Shown: positions 50,483 through 58,695, numbered from the stretch's first letter. The stretch is DNA of 64,000 nt from an uncultured Lentisphaerota bacterium (GCA_946413265.1 CAMKJU010000005.1:23380-87379); one strand, 5' to 3'. Numbers and translations are program-made. Notes: a model not told the origin generated them from the letters alone.

Positions 50483-53400
50483 ATGACAACGGGAAATAAG
50501 GTAAAAGCGTTCCTCTGTGTTACTGCGGCGGTTGCAGCGTTGGCGGTCGGGGCGGCGGAGAATGACGCGCCGTGGCGGTTCCGGCACTACCGGTTCAAGA
50601 TCGACGACTGCATGGGCGAGCGGATCGGCGTGCAGCTTTCCGAGTTCCGCCTCTTGAACGGCAGTCAAGACGTGACGCCGCTCCGTTCCGGCTTCTCGCA
50701 CGGCGAGGGCATGGACTCGAGCGTAAGGTCTCCGATCAGGCAGGCTGTGGACGGCGACCTCAACACGAAATGGTACTCCGCCAACGGCGCGAGCGGCAAG
50801 GACATGTCGAAATGCTGGCTGCAGATCGACTACGCCGAACCGCAGTCCGTGACCGCCTACGACTGGGCGACGGCGGAAGACCGCTGGCTCGGTGAGAAGC
50901 CTCGCGACAAGCGCGACCCGATGGCGTTCCGTCTTCTCGGCAGCGACGACGGCAAGACGTGGACGGAGCTGGACGCGCGCAGCATCGGCGAGAAGAAGAT
51001 CAAGCGCAACGCCTGGACTGGCCCCTACTCTCCGCTGCGCGGCGAGTCCTTCACGGCCCACCCGATGATCACGCGTGACGGGCGGCGCATGATCTCGCGC
51101 AAGAACACGGCCGGCGAGACCGTCTACGAGCTCGTGCCCACGAACCGCCTGCCTGCGAACCTCCCGCCGGTGCGCGAGTGGAAGCTCTACGGGCTCAAGT
51201 CGTCGCATACCGACGTCGGCCTCCACAACTCGCAGTACATCCAGCGCCACGGAAGCGTGCGGCGCATCGACGAGGCGGCGCGGCTCATCGACGCCGACAC
51301 GCGTTCCGACGACGACCCGGCCGCATACCGCTTCGCGATGGAGCACGTGTGGTTCTGGGACAACTACCACCAGGACAAGGGCATGGACGCTGCGTGGCGC
51401 ATCGTCACCAACTACATGGCGCGCGGGCGCATGGACGTGGGCGTGATGTGCGCTGGCAACCATACGCACCTCTATTCCGGGACCGAAATCGACCGCTCCA
51501 CGCTCACGAAGCGGCTTCTTGAGCAGAAGTGGGGCATCCACACGCGCACGTTCTTCATGTCCGACAACCCCGGCCTCAGCTGTTCGCTGATCGATCCGTA
51601 CGTCCGCGCTGGCGTGCGCTACTGCTTCTTCGCGCCCAACCAGTGGAACCCCATCCGCTCGACCATCTGGAAGATGCGGAAGAAAATGCTCACGTCCCAC
51701 CCCGACTACAACAACCCCGACCTTCAGGGCGGCGGCAACCGGATCGCGGTTTCATACGAACTCGACCTCCCGATGGTCTTCCGCTGGAAGGCTCCTGGCG
51801 GGAAGGAGTCATTGCTCGTCTGGTGCTCCACGCACTACGGGCGCGGGTACGAGCGGCTGGGACTGACGAGCGGGGTCAGGCCGTCGTTCATCGCAGGGGC
51901 CGAGGCGCGCATGCCGGAGTTCCTGAAGATACTGGAGAGCAAGTACCCCTACGACGTGTGGCTCGCGGGCGTCTATTGCGACGACGAATGGCCGAACACC
52001 GGCTTTGCGGACTTCGCGGCGGAGTGGAACAAGAAGTGGCTGTGGCCGCAGTTCCGCACGGTGGGACGCCTCGACGAGCCGTTCGAGTACCTTGAGGAGA
52101 AGTTCGGCGACAAGATCCCCACCCTCACGGGCGAGATGACGAGCGGCTGGCTGCAGCACGCCGTCTGCGCGCCGGAACTTCTCGCCGACAAGCTCAACAT
52201 CGACCGAAAGCTTGAGACGGCGGAGCGCCTCGGCACGTTCGCCGGCACGATCGACCGCGGGGCTGTTGACCGCGCGTGGTGGTACCTCCTCCTCTACGAC
52301 GAGCATTGCTACGGCACGAGCGGCTACAAGGGGCGGAGGGTTTTCGAGACGTGGATGCAGCGCCGCGACTGGCTCGACCGCGCCGCCGCAACCGCCTCGA
52401 ATGAACTTGCGAAAGCGGTGGCGAAACTTAGGCTGAAGGCTCCGGAAAATCCGGAAATTCCGGAAAATCCGGAAAATCCGGAAAGTCCGGAAAGTCCGGA
52501 AAATCCGGAAAGTCCGGATATCCCGGGTCGCCTCTGCCGCGACGGCGTCACCGAGAACCGCTGGTACCGCGTGGCCGTGACGAACGGCGTGATCTACTCC
52601 ATCTACGACAAGGAACTGACGCGCGAGCTGATCGATGGCCCCGCCAACCGCTTCATGTACACCCGCAACAACCACAAGACGTGGGAGGCGGAGCCCGAAA
52701 AGGCGCTCGGCGCGAAGGTGACGCGCCGCGTGTACCTGGCCGAGAACGAGAAGCGCATCGACATCGAGGACCGCTTCGAGCATGCGCGCGACCTCTTCAA
52801 CACGCGCCGCTACTACCGCTTCGGCTACCTCGCGTTTCCGTTCGCCGTGCCGGGCGGTGCGTTCCGCGCGCACCTCAACGGCACGGTCATCCGTCCATAC
52901 GAGGACTGCCATCCGATGACGACGGACGCCTACTGCGCCGTGCGCGACTGGTGCCTGGTCGAGAACGCCGACTTCGGCGTGGCGCTGATGATGCGCGACT
53001 CGACGCTGACGGAGTTCGGCGAGATCCATCCCGACAAGACGTGCTACACCGGCAAGCCGCCGAAGGGAAAGACGGCCATCTATCCGTATCTCTTCACGGA
53101 TTGGCTCCAGATGCACCAGCCCGACGGCGATTCGATGAATTTCACGTTCCGTTTCGCGATCACGTCGTATGCAAACGGCGGTCGCGGGGCGACCGCCCTA
53201 CCGGGTGGCCGTTATTGCGGCGGTCGCGGGGCGACCGCCCTACCGGGCGGAACGGACGAAAAGGTAGGGCGGTCGCCCCGCGACCGCCGTACACAGCAGT
53301 GGGCGAATGTTGCACGCATGTGCGAGGATTGGCTTGATCCGTATGCGAAATGGATGCGCGAACAAAACATCCCGCGCTTCTCGCGCGAGTCGGTCGAGGA

Positions 53401-53998
53401 ACCGCCGCCCGGTTGGACGGGGCTCATCGAAAAACCGCGCGCCGGACACGGCGAGAAGGACGGGCAGATGTACATCCTCTGGGGCGCGGAGATGTCGCCC
53501 GCCTTCGACCACTACGAACTCTGGCGCGACGGCAAGTTCCTCGCTAACGTCAAGAACGAGGCTCCCAACGGAATCCCCTATCGCATCGCCCGCTATGAGG
53601 ATCTGGGGCTCCCCACGCACTCGCGTCACGAGTACCGCATCCGCAAGGTGTGGAAGGACGGACGCAAGGATCCGCTCGGCGAGCCGTTCTACGGCTTGAC
53701 GCGGTACGTGCATGATGCCACGCGCGACGGCGTCACGTGCGATCACCGTCGAGGCGTCGGGCAACGACACGTGGTACGTCTGGAATCCCGGCACGGAGCG
53801 CACGCCGCTCTGCGTGTCGCTTCGTCCGCACGAGTGGCACCGGTTCTACTGTCTCGAACCCGTGATGAAGAAGTCGCTGCCGCTCGCCCCCGGCAAGAGC
53901 CGGACACATCGCTTCAAGGTCACAGTCACGAAGTGAAAATGCGGGCCGCCCGGTGGTCGGCCACCGTTGGTAGGGCGCGATCACCGAGCGCGCCTTGA
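50483..53998 (+). CDS. GH38-like secreted glycosidase, frameshifted near the 3' end
   Basis: An exported protein, 1171 aa as read, but residues after about 1076 are out of frame. Domains: signal peptide (1-24); F5/8-type-C-like sandwich (about 30-170; IRQAVDGDLNTKWYSANG, LQIDYAEPQSVTAYDW); a GH38-like barrel from about residue 235 (LYGLKSSHTDVGLHNSQYIQRHG, whose His and Asp fit the zinc site); a Pro/Glu tandem linker (about 653-682); a beta-sandwich (YSIYDKELTRELIDGP); an in-frame palindromic insert (about 898-936); and a FnIII-like module (HYELWRDGKFLANV). The true last part continues in another frame (53712-53936). The substrate is probably an alpha-mannoside-like glycan, by family only. 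Confidence 0.7.
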   Translation: MTTGNKVKAFLCVTAAVAALAVGAAENDAPWRFRHYRFKIDDCMGERIGVQLSEFRLLNGSQDVTPLRSGFSHGEGMDSSVRSPIRQAVDGDLNTKWYSANGASGKDMSKCWLQIDYAEPQSVTAYDWATAEDRWLGEKPRDKRDPMAFRLLGSDDGKTWTELDARSIGEKKIKRNAWTGPYSPLRGESFTAHPMITRDGRRMISRKNTAGETVYELVPTNRLPANLPPVREWKLYGLKSSHTDVGLHNSQYIQRHGSVRRIDEAARLIDADTRSDDDPAAYRFAMEHVWFWDNYHQDKGMDAAWRIVTNYMARGRMDVGVMCAGNHTHLYSGTEIDRSTLTKRLLEQKWGIHTRTFFMSDNPGLSCSLIDPYVRAGVRYCFFAPNQWNPIRSTIWKMRKKMLTSHPDYNNPDLQGGGNRIAVSYELDLPMVFRWKAPGGKESLLVWCSTHYGRGYERLGLTSGVRPSFIAGAEARMPEFLKILESKYPYDVWLAGVYCDDEWPNTGFADFAAEWNKKWLWPQFRTVGRLDEPFEYLEEKFGDKIPTLTGEMTSGWLQHAVCAPELLADKLNIDRKLETAERLGTFAGTIDRGAVDRAWWYLLLYDEHCYGTSGYKGRRVFETWMQRRDWLDRAAATASNELAKAVAKLRLKAPENPEIPENPENPESPESPENPESPDIPGRLCRDGVTENRWYRVAVTNGVIYSIYDKELTRELIDGPANRFMYTRNNHKTWEAEPEKALGAKVTRRVYLAENEKRIDIEDRFEHARDLFNTRRYYRFGYLAFPFAVPGGAFRAHLNGTVIRPYEDCHPMTTDAYCAVRDWCLVENADFGVALMMRDSTLTEFGEIHPDKTCYTGKPPKGKTAIYPYLFTDWLQMHQPDGDSMNFTFRFAITSYANGGRGATALPGGRYCGGRGATALPGGTDEKVGRSPRDRRTQQWANVARMCEDWLDPYAKWMREQNIPRFSRESVEEPPPGWTGLIEKPRAGHGEKDGQMYILWGAEMSPAFDHYELWRDGKFLANVKNEAPNGIPYRIARYEDLGLPTHSRHEYRIRKVWKDGRKDPLGEPFYGLTRYVHDATRDGVTCDHRRGVGQRHVVRLESRHGAHAALRVASSARVAPVLLSRTRDEEVAAARPRQEPDTSLQGHSHEVKMRAARWSATVGRARSPSAP
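52441..52526 (+). repeat. TCCGGAAAA-type 9-bp tandem repeat in the GH38-like gene
   Basis: About nine units of 9 bp encode a PEN/PES-rich linker between the barrel and the next domain. It is in frame, and unit number may vary. Confidence 0.75.
53177..53288. repeat. In-frame GGCGGTCGCGGGGCGACCGC repeat cluster in the GH38-like gene
   Basis: Two direct copies (53177-53205 and 53219-53247) and one inverted copy (53263-53288) of a self-complementary GC-rich unit, each containing GGTCGCGGGGCGACC. They encode GGRGATALPGG twice and then unrelated residues. The TAGGGCG motif next to the inverted copy recurs in the intergenic element at 53940-53994. Confidence 0.75.
53712..53936 (+). pseudogene. Out-of-frame C-terminal segment of the GH38-like gene
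   Basis: A 74-codon frame, +1 relative to the main frame, carries the natural end: AITVEASGNDTWYVWNPGTE, LRPHEWHRFYCLEP, then LAPGKSRTHRFKVTVTK. This resembles the last strands of aldose-1-epimerase/mutarotase-like or GH C-terminal domains, while the main frame from here to 53998 is Arg/His-rich nonsense. A one- or two-base indel between about 53712 and 53745 explains both. A real mutation and an assembly error cannot be told apart from sequence alone. Confidence 0.7.
53940..53994. repeat. REP-like palindromes after the GH38-like gene
   Basis: It starts with the same 16-mer as at 44324-44339. Stems are GGTGG with CCACC and GGCGCG with CGCGCC, with TAGGGCG between. It lies 3 nt after the true stop and just before the next promoter. 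Confidence 0.65.
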
Positions 53999-54023
53999 CT
54001 TCATTCCAAAAAGCCGTTATGAT
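53995..54023 (+). promoter_or_regulatory. Promoter of the GH78-like gene
   Basis: TTGACT (53995-54000), a 17-bp spacer and TATGAT (54018-54023); TATTGT at 54023-54028 is an alternative -10. AAAGGTG precedes ATG 54072. Confidence 0.5.
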
Positions 54024-54071
54024 ATTGTCCGTCAAAGAGATTCCAGATGCCCATGTAAAAGGTGAATCAAC

Positions 54072-55631
54072 ATGAAAGATAAAGTCATTGCTGTTATGTT
54101 CGCGGTTACGGCGGTTTGCTCCGCTGCGGGCGTCCCTTGCGGAAACGTTGTGCTCCGCGAGGTCGTGCGAGGGCCGGACGCGCAGGCCGTCTCGATCACG
54201 ACGAACGCGGCCGGACACGCGGTTCTGGACTTCGGCAAGCACCAGTTCGGCTGGCTTGAGGTGGACGTGAAAAAGCCCGGCCCCTACAAGATCGTCTGGG
54301 GCGAGCTGCTGGACGAGAAGGGGTCGGTGCAGACCGGACGCCGCTACACGCGGTCTGAAGGCAGAATCCGCTGCGCCACGACCGAGGGCGTGTTCGACGG
54401 CGTCGGCACGCAGCGCATTCCGTACACGACCGGAAACGGCAATGCGTATTTCATGGGAAACCGTCAGGTGAAGCGTGAACTCCCGAAGTTCGGGATGGTG
54501 ATGCCGTTCAGGTGGGCGGAAATTGTCGAACTGCCGTTCCCAGTCGCGGCGGACACCGTGCGCCAGGTGCCGATCTTCTATCCGTACGACATGGCGGAGT
54601 CGCGTTTTGACAGCGACAGCGAGGCCCTCAACCGCGTGTACGGTTTCTGCAAGCACTCCATCCGCGCCACTACCTTCACCGGGCTTTTCATCGATGGCGA
54701 CCGCGAGCGCTGGCCGTACGAGGCCGACAGCTACATCACGCAGCTGAGCACGTACGCCATGACCTCGGACTATTCCCTTGCCCGCAAGATGGTGGACCAT
54801 CTGCGGGACAACTCCACCTGGCCCACGGAATGGAAGCAGTTCTTCATCCGCATGTGCCATGCCGACTGGATGTACACGGGCCGTCCCGACCGCATCGCCG
54901 CCCACTACGAGGCCATGAAGACGCAGAAGCTCTGGCTGAACCTCGCCCGGGAGGACGGGCTGCTCGTCACGGGGACGAAGGAGGCGGAAGCCAAGGGCGC
55001 GAGGGATATCGTCGATTGGGCCAAGTGCTACCGGGACGGGTTCGAGTTCCGCCCCGTGAACGCCGTCGTCAACGCCCTCCACTACCGGAACCTCGTGGAG
55101 ATGTCCGAGATGGCGGCGGCCATCGGCAGGCAGGACGACGCGCGTGCGTTCGCCGAACGCGCGCGCAAGGTGCGCGCCGCGTTCATCAAGGCGTTCGTGG
55201 ATCCCGCGAGCGGGCTTGTCTGGGATGGCGAGGGGTCGAAGCATCTCACCGTACATGCCAATGCGATGGCGATTGCGTGCGGGGTACTCTCGGGACGCGA
55301 GGCGTCCGCGCCGGCGGACTTCATCGTGAAGAAGGGGATGCGGTGCAGCACCTACATGTCGCAGTTCGTGCTCGAGGCGCTGTTCATGGCGGGGCGGTCC
55401 GACGAGGCGTTCAAGCTCATGACCACCGACGGGCCGCGCGGCTGGATGCAGATGATGAAACTCGGCGCGACGGTCTCGATGGAGTTCTGGGACCTGACGC
55501 TCAAGGAACCTGGGCGGGTGCCGGACATGAACCACGCCTGGTCCACTGCGCCGCTGAACGTCACGGTGCGTCATCTGCTGGGCGTGACGCCTCTGAAGCC
55601 GGGATTCGAGGAAATCCGCTTCGCGCCGTAG
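54072..55631 (+). CDS. GH78-like alpha-L-rhamnosidase, cut short by an in-frame amber codon
   Basis: A 519-aa exported protein (signal peptide to about residue 19, VCSAA|GV). The N-terminal beta-sandwich (FGKHQFGWLEVDVKKPG) leads to an (alpha/alpha)6 barrel with GH78 landmarks: SIRATTFTGLFIDGDRERWPYEADSY (Asp and Glu of the catalytic acid region), FVDPASGLVWDG, MSQFVLEALFMAGRSDEA, SMEFWDLTLK and NHAWSTAPLNVTVRHLLGV. The frame stops at TAG 55629-55631 within the start of the last beta-sandwich (FEEIRFAP). The missing strands follow in the same frame. The barrel and its catalytic residues are complete, so partial activity is conceivable. Confidence 0.75.
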   Translation: MKDKVIAVMFAVTAVCSAAGVPCGNVVLREVVRGPDAQAVSITTNAAGHAVLDFGKHQFGWLEVDVKKPGPYKIVWGELLDEKGSVQTGRRYTRSEGRIRCATTEGVFDGVGTQRIPYTTGNGNAYFMGNRQVKRELPKFGMVMPFRWAEIVELPFPVAADTVRQVPIFYPYDMAESRFDSDSEALNRVYGFCKHSIRATTFTGLFIDGDRERWPYEADSYITQLSTYAMTSDYSLARKMVDHLRDNSTWPTEWKQFFIRMCHADWMYTGRPDRIAAHYEAMKTQKLWLNLAREDGLLVTGTKEAEAKGARDIVDWAKCYRDGFEFRPVNAVVNALHYRNLVEMSEMAAAIGRQDDARAFAERARKVRAAFIKAFVDPASGLVWDGEGSKHLTVHANAMAIACGVLSGREASAPADFIVKKGMRCSTYMSQFVLEALFMAGRSDEAFKLMTTDGPRGWMQMMKLGATVSMEFWDLTLKEPGRVPDMNHAWSTAPLNVTVRHLLGVTPLKPGFEEIRFAP

Positions 55632-55814
55632 TTCGGTCCGCTCACGCGCCTATCCGCCGCAGTGCCCACTGCCCGTGGCGCATTTACCATCGACGCGCGC
55701 CGGGAAGGCGGACGCTGGACGGTCGATCTTGTTGCGCCCGCGCCGGTGAAGATGGTGACCGGCGAAGGCGAACGTTCGCTGCCTGCCGGAACCCATCACG
55801 TGAATTTTCGGTAG
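55632..55814 (+). pseudogene. In-frame continuation of the GH78-like gene after the amber codon
   Basis: Without any shift, 60 further codons encode FGPLTRLSAAVPTARGAF, then REGGRWTVDLVAPAPVKMV and a final THHVNFR with TAG at 55812-55814. This is the C-terminal beta-sandwich expected after IRFAP in GH78 enzymes. A single nonsense mutation (or an assembly error) at 55629-55631, or readthrough, explains the split. Confidence 0.8.
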
Positions 55815-55822
55815 CGCCTCCG

Positions 55823-56893
55823 TTAGCTTGCGAGGGAGCCGAGGTTGAAGATTGGGAGGAACATGGCCGTGACGATCGTGCCGATGACGACGCCGAGGAA
55901 CACCATGAGGAACGGCTCCATCAGCGATGTGAGCGTGGCGAGCATCACCTCCACCTCCTCGTCGTAGGAGTCGGCCACGGATTCAAGCATGTCCTCCACC
56001 TTGCCGGCCTTCTCGCCGGCGGCGAGCATGCGGATCATCAGGATGGGCATGAAGGGCTTGCCCTGAAGGGATGGGCTGAGCTGGTTGCCCTGCTCCACCT
56101 CCCGTCGCGCGGCGAGGACGGAGTTCTCGAGCACGAAGTTGTCGAGCGAGCCGGCCACGACCTCCAGCGACTTGAGGATCGGCACGCCTGCCGCGATCAT
56201 CTGCGCGAGCAGACGGCAGAAGCGTCCGATCGCCGCCTTCTGGTTCAGGAGCCCAAAAACCGGTAGTTTGAGTTTGAAGCGGTCGAACGCGAGGTGTCCG
56301 GCCTGCGTGGCCTTCCAGCGCTTGAAGATGAACACGCCGCCCACGATCACGCCGCCGATGATGTACCACCAGTTCTTCACGAACGTCGAGATGTCCACGA
56401 GTTTCTGCGTGAGCCAGGGAAGTTCCTTCCCGAAGCCGCTGAACATCTCCGCGAACACGGGCACGACGAACTGGATGAGTCCGGCCGCAAGCAGCATGGC
56501 GATGCTGACGATTACGGTCGGGTAGGTCATCGCGCTCTTGACCTTCTTCCTAAGGCGCGACGACGACTGGAGGATCGCGGCGAGACGTTTCATGATGCCC
56601 GCGAACTCGCCGGACTGCTCGCCCGCGATGACCATGTTCACGTACATGTCGTCGAACAGCTGCGGGTATTCGGCGAGGCCGTTAGACATCGGAGCGCCGC
56701 TCTCGATCACGTCGCACAGGTGCTGGAGCACCTTCTTGAACTCTTGGTCTGCACACTGTTCGCCCAGCGTCTGGATCGACGCGAGGATCGTCATGCCCGC
56801 GCCGAGCATCGACGCGAGCTGGCGCGTGAACGGGATGATTTCCTTGTTGCGGATGCGTTTCGCGCCCTTTACCTTGATTGCCTTTCCCATCAT
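55823..56893 (-). CDS. Type II secretion/type IV pilus inner-membrane platform protein GspF/PilC
   Basis: A 356-aa membrane protein. Two homologous T2SSF domains are visible: residues about 18-140 (FTRQLASMLGAGMTILASIQ, FKKVLQHLCDVIESGAPMSNGLAEYPQLFDDMYVNMV) and about 220-345 (FCRLLAQMIAAGVPILKSLE, LVARREVEQGNQL-like, MLAAGEKAGKVEDMLESVADSYDEEV). Hydrophobic helices lie near 128-150, 175-195 and 325-350. It anchors the assembly ATPase. The start overlaps the GspE stop by 4 nt. It is convergent with the GH78 gene, 8 nt from its remnant. Confidence 0.9.
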   Translation of the reverse strand: MMGKAIKVKGAKRIRNKEIIPFTRQLASMLGAGMTILASIQTLGEQCADQEFKKVLQHLCDVIESGAPMSNGLAEYPQLFDDMYVNMVIAGEQSGEFAGIMKRLAAILQSSSRLRKKVKSAMTYPTVIVSIAMLLAAGLIQFVVPVFAEMFSGFGKELPWLTQKLVDISTFVKNWWYIIGGVIVGGVFIFKRWKATQAGHLAFDRFKLKLPVFGLLNQKAAIGRFCRLLAQMIAAGVPILKSLEVVAGSLDNFVLENSVLAARREVEQGNQLSPSLQGKPFMPILMIRMLAAGEKAGKVEDMLESVADSYDEEVEVMLATLTSLMEPFLMVFLGVVIGTIVTAMFLPIFNLGSLAS

Positions 56894-58641
56894 TCACCTC
56901 CCGTCACTTCAAATGCGGCTTCGAGCGACGTGATGCCCGCGCGCACCTTGCGCATCCCGGCCTCCTTCAGCGTGACCATGCCCTCTTCGAGCGCGTATGC
57001 CTTAAGCTTTTCCGCGTCGCCGCCGCGTTCGATGAGACCGCGTATCTTCGGCGAGATCGGCAGAACCTCCATGAACGCGCCGCGTCCCTTGTAGCCGGAA
57101 CCGCGGCACTTCGGGCAGCCGCCCGGACCGTACACCGTGACGCCCTCGAACGGCGCGGGGTCCACCTTGTTCGCCTGCAACAGCTCCGCGTTGATCTCCA
57201 CGGGCTTCTTGCAGAACGGACACAGCTTGCGGAAAAGGCGCTGCGCCTGCGCGAGGATGAGGGAGCTCGCGAGCATGAACGGGGCGATCTGCATGTCGAA
57301 GAGACGCGCCACAACGCCCACGGCGTCGTTGGTGTGAAGGGTGGAGAGCACGAGGTGGCCCGTCAAGGCGGCCTTCACCGCGATGTCCGCCGTCTCGCCG
57401 TCGCGGATTTCGCCGACGAGCACGATGTCGGGGTCCTGACGCAGCACGCTTCGCAGCACGCCCGCGAACGTAAGGCCCACCGCCGCATTCACGTGTACCT
57501 GGTTGACGCCGGCGAGTTCGTATTCGACGGGGTCCTCGGCGGTGATGATGTTCACGTTGGGCGTGTTTAGGTCCTGGAGGCAGGAGTAGAGCGTGGTAGT
57601 CTTGCCCGAGCCGGTGGGGCCTGTCACGAGGATGATGCCGTGCGGCTGCTCGATCGCGTACTTCATCGCCTTGTAGGCATATTCGTCGAGTCCAAGCGAC
57701 GCGAGGCCGGGCGCGAGGTTCGCTTTGTCGAGGATACGCATCACGACCTTCTCGCCATGCACGGTAGGGAGGATCGAGACGCGCACGTCCACTTCCTTGC
57801 CGATGGCCTTGATCTTGAAGCGGCCGTCCTGCGGTTTACGACGTTCGGCGATGTCGAGTGCGCTCATGATCTTGATGCGGCTCACGACGGCGTTGTGGAG
57901 GGCCTTCGGCGGGGCAGGGCGTTCCACGAGCTCGCCGTCGATGCGGTAGCGGAGTCGCGAAGCATGTTCCAGCGCCTCGAAGTGGATATCCGACGCCTTC
58001 GTCTTCAGCGCCTCGATCATCATGGAGTTCACCATGCGGATCACGGGCGCATCTTCGTCCGAAGTGAGGGAGGCGTCGAGGACATCCGACGCCTTCATCT
58101 CGGAGAGAACCTCGAGTTCGGACTCGTCGCCCTTCATGATGGATTCCATCGCGAGGGCGGGGTTTGAGGCGTCCCGAGCCGCCTTCAGGCGGGCGAGGGC
58201 GTCCGCAATCTGCTTTTCCGGGGCAACGCAGGACCAGATGTGTCCGTTTGCGGCGCGCGTGACCTCTTCCAGGGCTGGGAGGTTGAATGGGTCGGCAAAG
58301 GCGATCGTCAGGCGTCCGCCCAGTTTGGCTATCGGAACGGCCTTCGCCTTGATCCAGAAATCCTCATTTTTGCCACAAAGCAAATCCTGGTTGACCGTAA
58401 AGCTGTCTGGAAGGGACAGCGGTGCCATGTTGAAATAAGTTGCCGCAGCCAGCGTGAACGCTGCCGGGTCGACGAGATCCTTCTGCACGAGGTACTGCTC
58501 AAGCGGCGTTTTAGCTTCTGCCGCCTGCCGCGCGACTTCCTTGAGCTGTTCCGCCTCCAGCACCTTGCAGGCAAGCAACGCCTCGGAGAAGTTCCCGAAG
58601 TGAGCGTTTTTCTGCGTCTTCTTAATGGGTTTCAAAAGCAT
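56890..58641 (-). CDS. Type II secretion/type IV pilus assembly ATPase GspE/PilB
   Basis: A 583-aa hexameric ATPase. The N-terminal MshEN-type domain (about 10-150) leads to the ATPase core: SDIHFE near residue 218, Walker A GPTGSGKTTTLYS at 341-353, an Asp box (ITAEDPVEYEL), a Walker B LRQDPDIVLVGEIRDGETA and a His box (GHLVLSTLHTNDA). A tetracysteine zinc site, CPFCKK plus CPKCRGSGYKGR, lies near the end, as in GspE and PilB. The start at 58641 is fixed by TAAAAT ending 7 nt upstream; the ATG at 58680 lies upstream of this -10. Followed by gspF with a 4-nt overlap. Confidence 0.9.
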   Translation of the reverse strand: MLLKPIKKTQKNAHFGNFSEALLACKVLEAEQLKEVARQAAEAKTPLEQYLVQKDLVDPAAFTLAAATYFNMAPLSLPDSFTVNQDLLCGKNEDFWIKAKAVPIAKLGGRLTIAFADPFNLPALEEVTRAANGHIWSCVAPEKQIADALARLKAARDASNPALAMESIMKGDESELEVLSEMKASDVLDASLTSDEDAPVIRMVNSMMIEALKTKASDIHFEALEHASRLRYRIDGELVERPAPPKALHNAVVSRIKIMSALDIAERRKPQDGRFKIKAIGKEVDVRVSILPTVHGEKVVMRILDKANLAPGLASLGLDEYAYKAMKYAIEQPHGIILVTGPTGSGKTTTLYSCLQDLNTPNVNIITAEDPVEYELAGVNQVHVNAAVGLTFAGVLRSVLRQDPDIVLVGEIRDGETADIAVKAALTGHLVLSTLHTNDAVGVVARLFDMQIAPFMLASSLILAQAQRLFRKLCPFCKKPVEINAELLQANKVDPAPFEGVTVYGPGGCPKCRGSGYKGRGAFMEVLPISPKIRGLIERGGDAEKLKAYALEEGMVTLKEAGMRKVRAGITSLEAAFEVTGGE

Positions 58642-58648
58642 ATTCAAT

Positions 58649-58659
58649 ATTTTAGCATA
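58649..58659 (-). promoter_or_regulatory. Leaderless promoter of the gspE-gspF operon
   Basis: The extended -10 TATGCTAAAAT reads on the minus strand (hexamer 58654-58649). ATG 58641 begins 7 nt downstream. No -35 match; the dyad at 58663-58681 occupies that place. Confidence 0.65.
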
Positions 58660-58662
58660 ATC

Positions 58663-58681
58663 CGTGCCATCCGTCGGCACG
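58663..58681. promoter_or_regulatory. Symmetric dyad between divergent secretion promoters
   Basis: CGTGCC (58663-58668), 7 nt, GGCACG (58676-58681). The edges are each 8 nt from the facing -10 hexamers (58654 and 58690). The symmetry suggests one regulator serving both promoters. Confidence 0.6.
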
Positions 58682-58689
58682 AATTTTGC

Positions 58690-58695
58690 TATAAT
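58690..58695 (+). promoter_or_regulatory. -10 element of the TPR-pseudopilin operon
   Basis: TATAAT preceded by TGC. No -35 match. AGGAG and AAAAGGA precede ATG 58717. Confidence 0.6.

Noticed and set aside
49817..51700. 627-codon minus-strand frame
   Set aside because: Antisense to the acetyltransferase and GH38-like genes, which carry recognisable motifs; no start context or motifs of its own.
52441..53288. Possible CRISPR array from the regular repeats
   Set aside because: Units are 9 bp without spacers (52.4 kb) or palindromic and unevenly spaced (53.2 kb), and both are in frame within a glycosidase; no cas genes nearby.
53733..55574. 613-codon minus-strand frame over the GH78-like gene
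   Set aside because: Antisense shadow; sense strand has the GH78 landmarks and a promoter.
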